Shown: positions 63,692-64,000 of the stretch, in pieces
How positions within the stretch are numbered: the first letter of the stretch is position 1
Layout of the letters: the number at the start of each line of letters is the position of its first letter
Source of the DNA: an uncultured Clostridia bacterium
GTDB taxonomy: Bacteria > Bacillota > Clostridia > Christensenellales > CALVMC01
Assembly (NCBI GenBank): GCA_944342015.1
Contig: CALVMC010000004.1
Span: 1-64,000, forward strand
Direction of reading: 5' to 3'
Length of the DNA stretch: 64,000 nt
Position numbers and translations under genes: made by a program
The notes under the pieces: generated by a model
Databases searched by the model: none
Told to the model about the DNA's origin: nothing
The model's input: only the letters and a program-made list of their open reading frames with translations

Positions 63692-64000
63692 TTAAATAAA
63701 ACAAAAAGCGCACTTTTTATCGTCGCTGTAAATTGCCATACTGTACCCTTCTATAAAAGTATAGAGTCGGGATTTATTATAATTATTTTTTTTGCCTAAC
63801 TTTTTAAGTCCCTCTCCCGTAAATTTGAGATAAGCCTCGTTTTTTACCCAAAGCCCGAAAAAATCATTCAAAGAGGAAATCCGAGTATCTTTAAAAAACC
63901 TTGAAACAATTCTTTGAAAATTAATATCCCTGTGTTTTTCGATATCGATACCCACCTTTTTCGATGAAATCGCCACGACTTTATATTCCCCGCTGTGCGA
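63692..64000 (-). CDS. 4'-phosphopantetheinyl transferase, Sfp type (partial, N-terminus beyond window)
   Basis: The frame is open to the right edge, giving 102 C-terminal residues. It reads SHSGEYKVVAISSKKVGIDIE, the usual Sfp-family core: His of the SHSG loop and the metal Asp/Glu of GIDIE. It continues to FFGLWVKNEAYLKFTGEGL, the W-x-x-KEAYLK motif in which Asn replaces Glu before Ala here. The enzyme moves phosphopantetheine from CoA to a carrier protein serine; the adjacent acpP is the probable target. A GTG at 63976 could be taken as a start but would cut off the SHSG loop, so the gene is judged partial. Confidence 0.88.
   Translation of the reverse strand, partial: SHSGEYKVVAISSKKVGIDIEKHRDINFQRIVSRFFKDTRISSLNDFFGLWVKNEAYLKFTGEGLKKLGKKNNYNKSRLYTFIEGYSMAIYSDDKKCAFCFI

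Overview
The window looks like the chromosome of an uncultured, low-GC, Gram-positive anaerobe of the class Clostridia. Support: CtsR/ClpC control, a Rex redox repressor with its operator, RNase J, class II GalT, a large Firmicutes-type SRP RNA with an Alu domain, a TM1266-type hydrogenase regulator, TrmR/TrhP tRNA modification genes and sigma-A-like promoters (TTGACA-N17-TATAAT). Naming a genus from this would be a guess. No phage, transposon, CRISPR array or plasmid gene is visible.

Layout. 1-16751 (-) is one enormous gene, running off the left edge, for a surface protein of at least 5,583 residues. It has an N-terminal membrane segment, about 4,400 residues of extracytoplasmic modules (many YDG/MBG-like), a second membrane helix and a cytoplasmic tail of over 1,000 residues made of near-identical tandem repeats of about 155 residues. 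A degenerate prepilin-peptidase homologue faces it (17032-17763). 17948-22274 holds rex-greA-lysS, a Rex operator, a small conserved gene, preQ1 riboswitch-queT and a flavin reductase. 22342-27979 holds hpf, ctsR-clpC, a hydrogenase-regulator homologue, a small membrane gene with a homopolymer frameshift, and an orphan ABC ATPase with degenerate motifs. 28135-37817 holds SRP RNA, a DivIVA-like protein, pncB, lgt with a long lysine-rich tail, galT, an aquaporin, tRNA-Leu followed by an unidentified structured RNA, and a DUF2804 gene. 38112-43802 is a second giant surface protein with the same outside-membrane-cytoplasmic-tail plan. 44026-57043 holds a hydrolase, murG, a membrane-anchored extracellular protein, a six-gene run (RNase J, TrmR, TrhP, a GT-B-like protein, Dabb, cyclophilin), an NDP-sugar pyrophosphorylase and serC-serA plus a small glycyl-radical-motif protein. 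57444-64000 holds a frameshifted membrane gene, an isochorismatase-fold hydrolase, a DUF3021/LytTR pair with a candidate LytTR site, tRNA-Thr, asnS, leuA, acpP and a 4'-phosphopantetheinyl transferase cut by the right edge.

How it fits together. Most of the window is housekeeping: translation and tRNA modification, proteostasis, serine and leucine synthesis, NAD salvage, envelope synthesis. The unusual part is the envelope. Two giant single-gene surface proteins carry very long, repetitive, lysine-rich cytoplasmic tails instead of an LPXTG anchor, and Lgt carries a similar tail. This is the best candidate here for an undescribed system: bitopic giant adhesin or receptor-like proteins whose cytosolic side expands by tandem repetition. 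Pseudo-enzymes (prepilin peptidase without aspartates, ABC ATPase without signature, catalytic Glu or H-loop His) and several apparently leaderless genes are further oddities.
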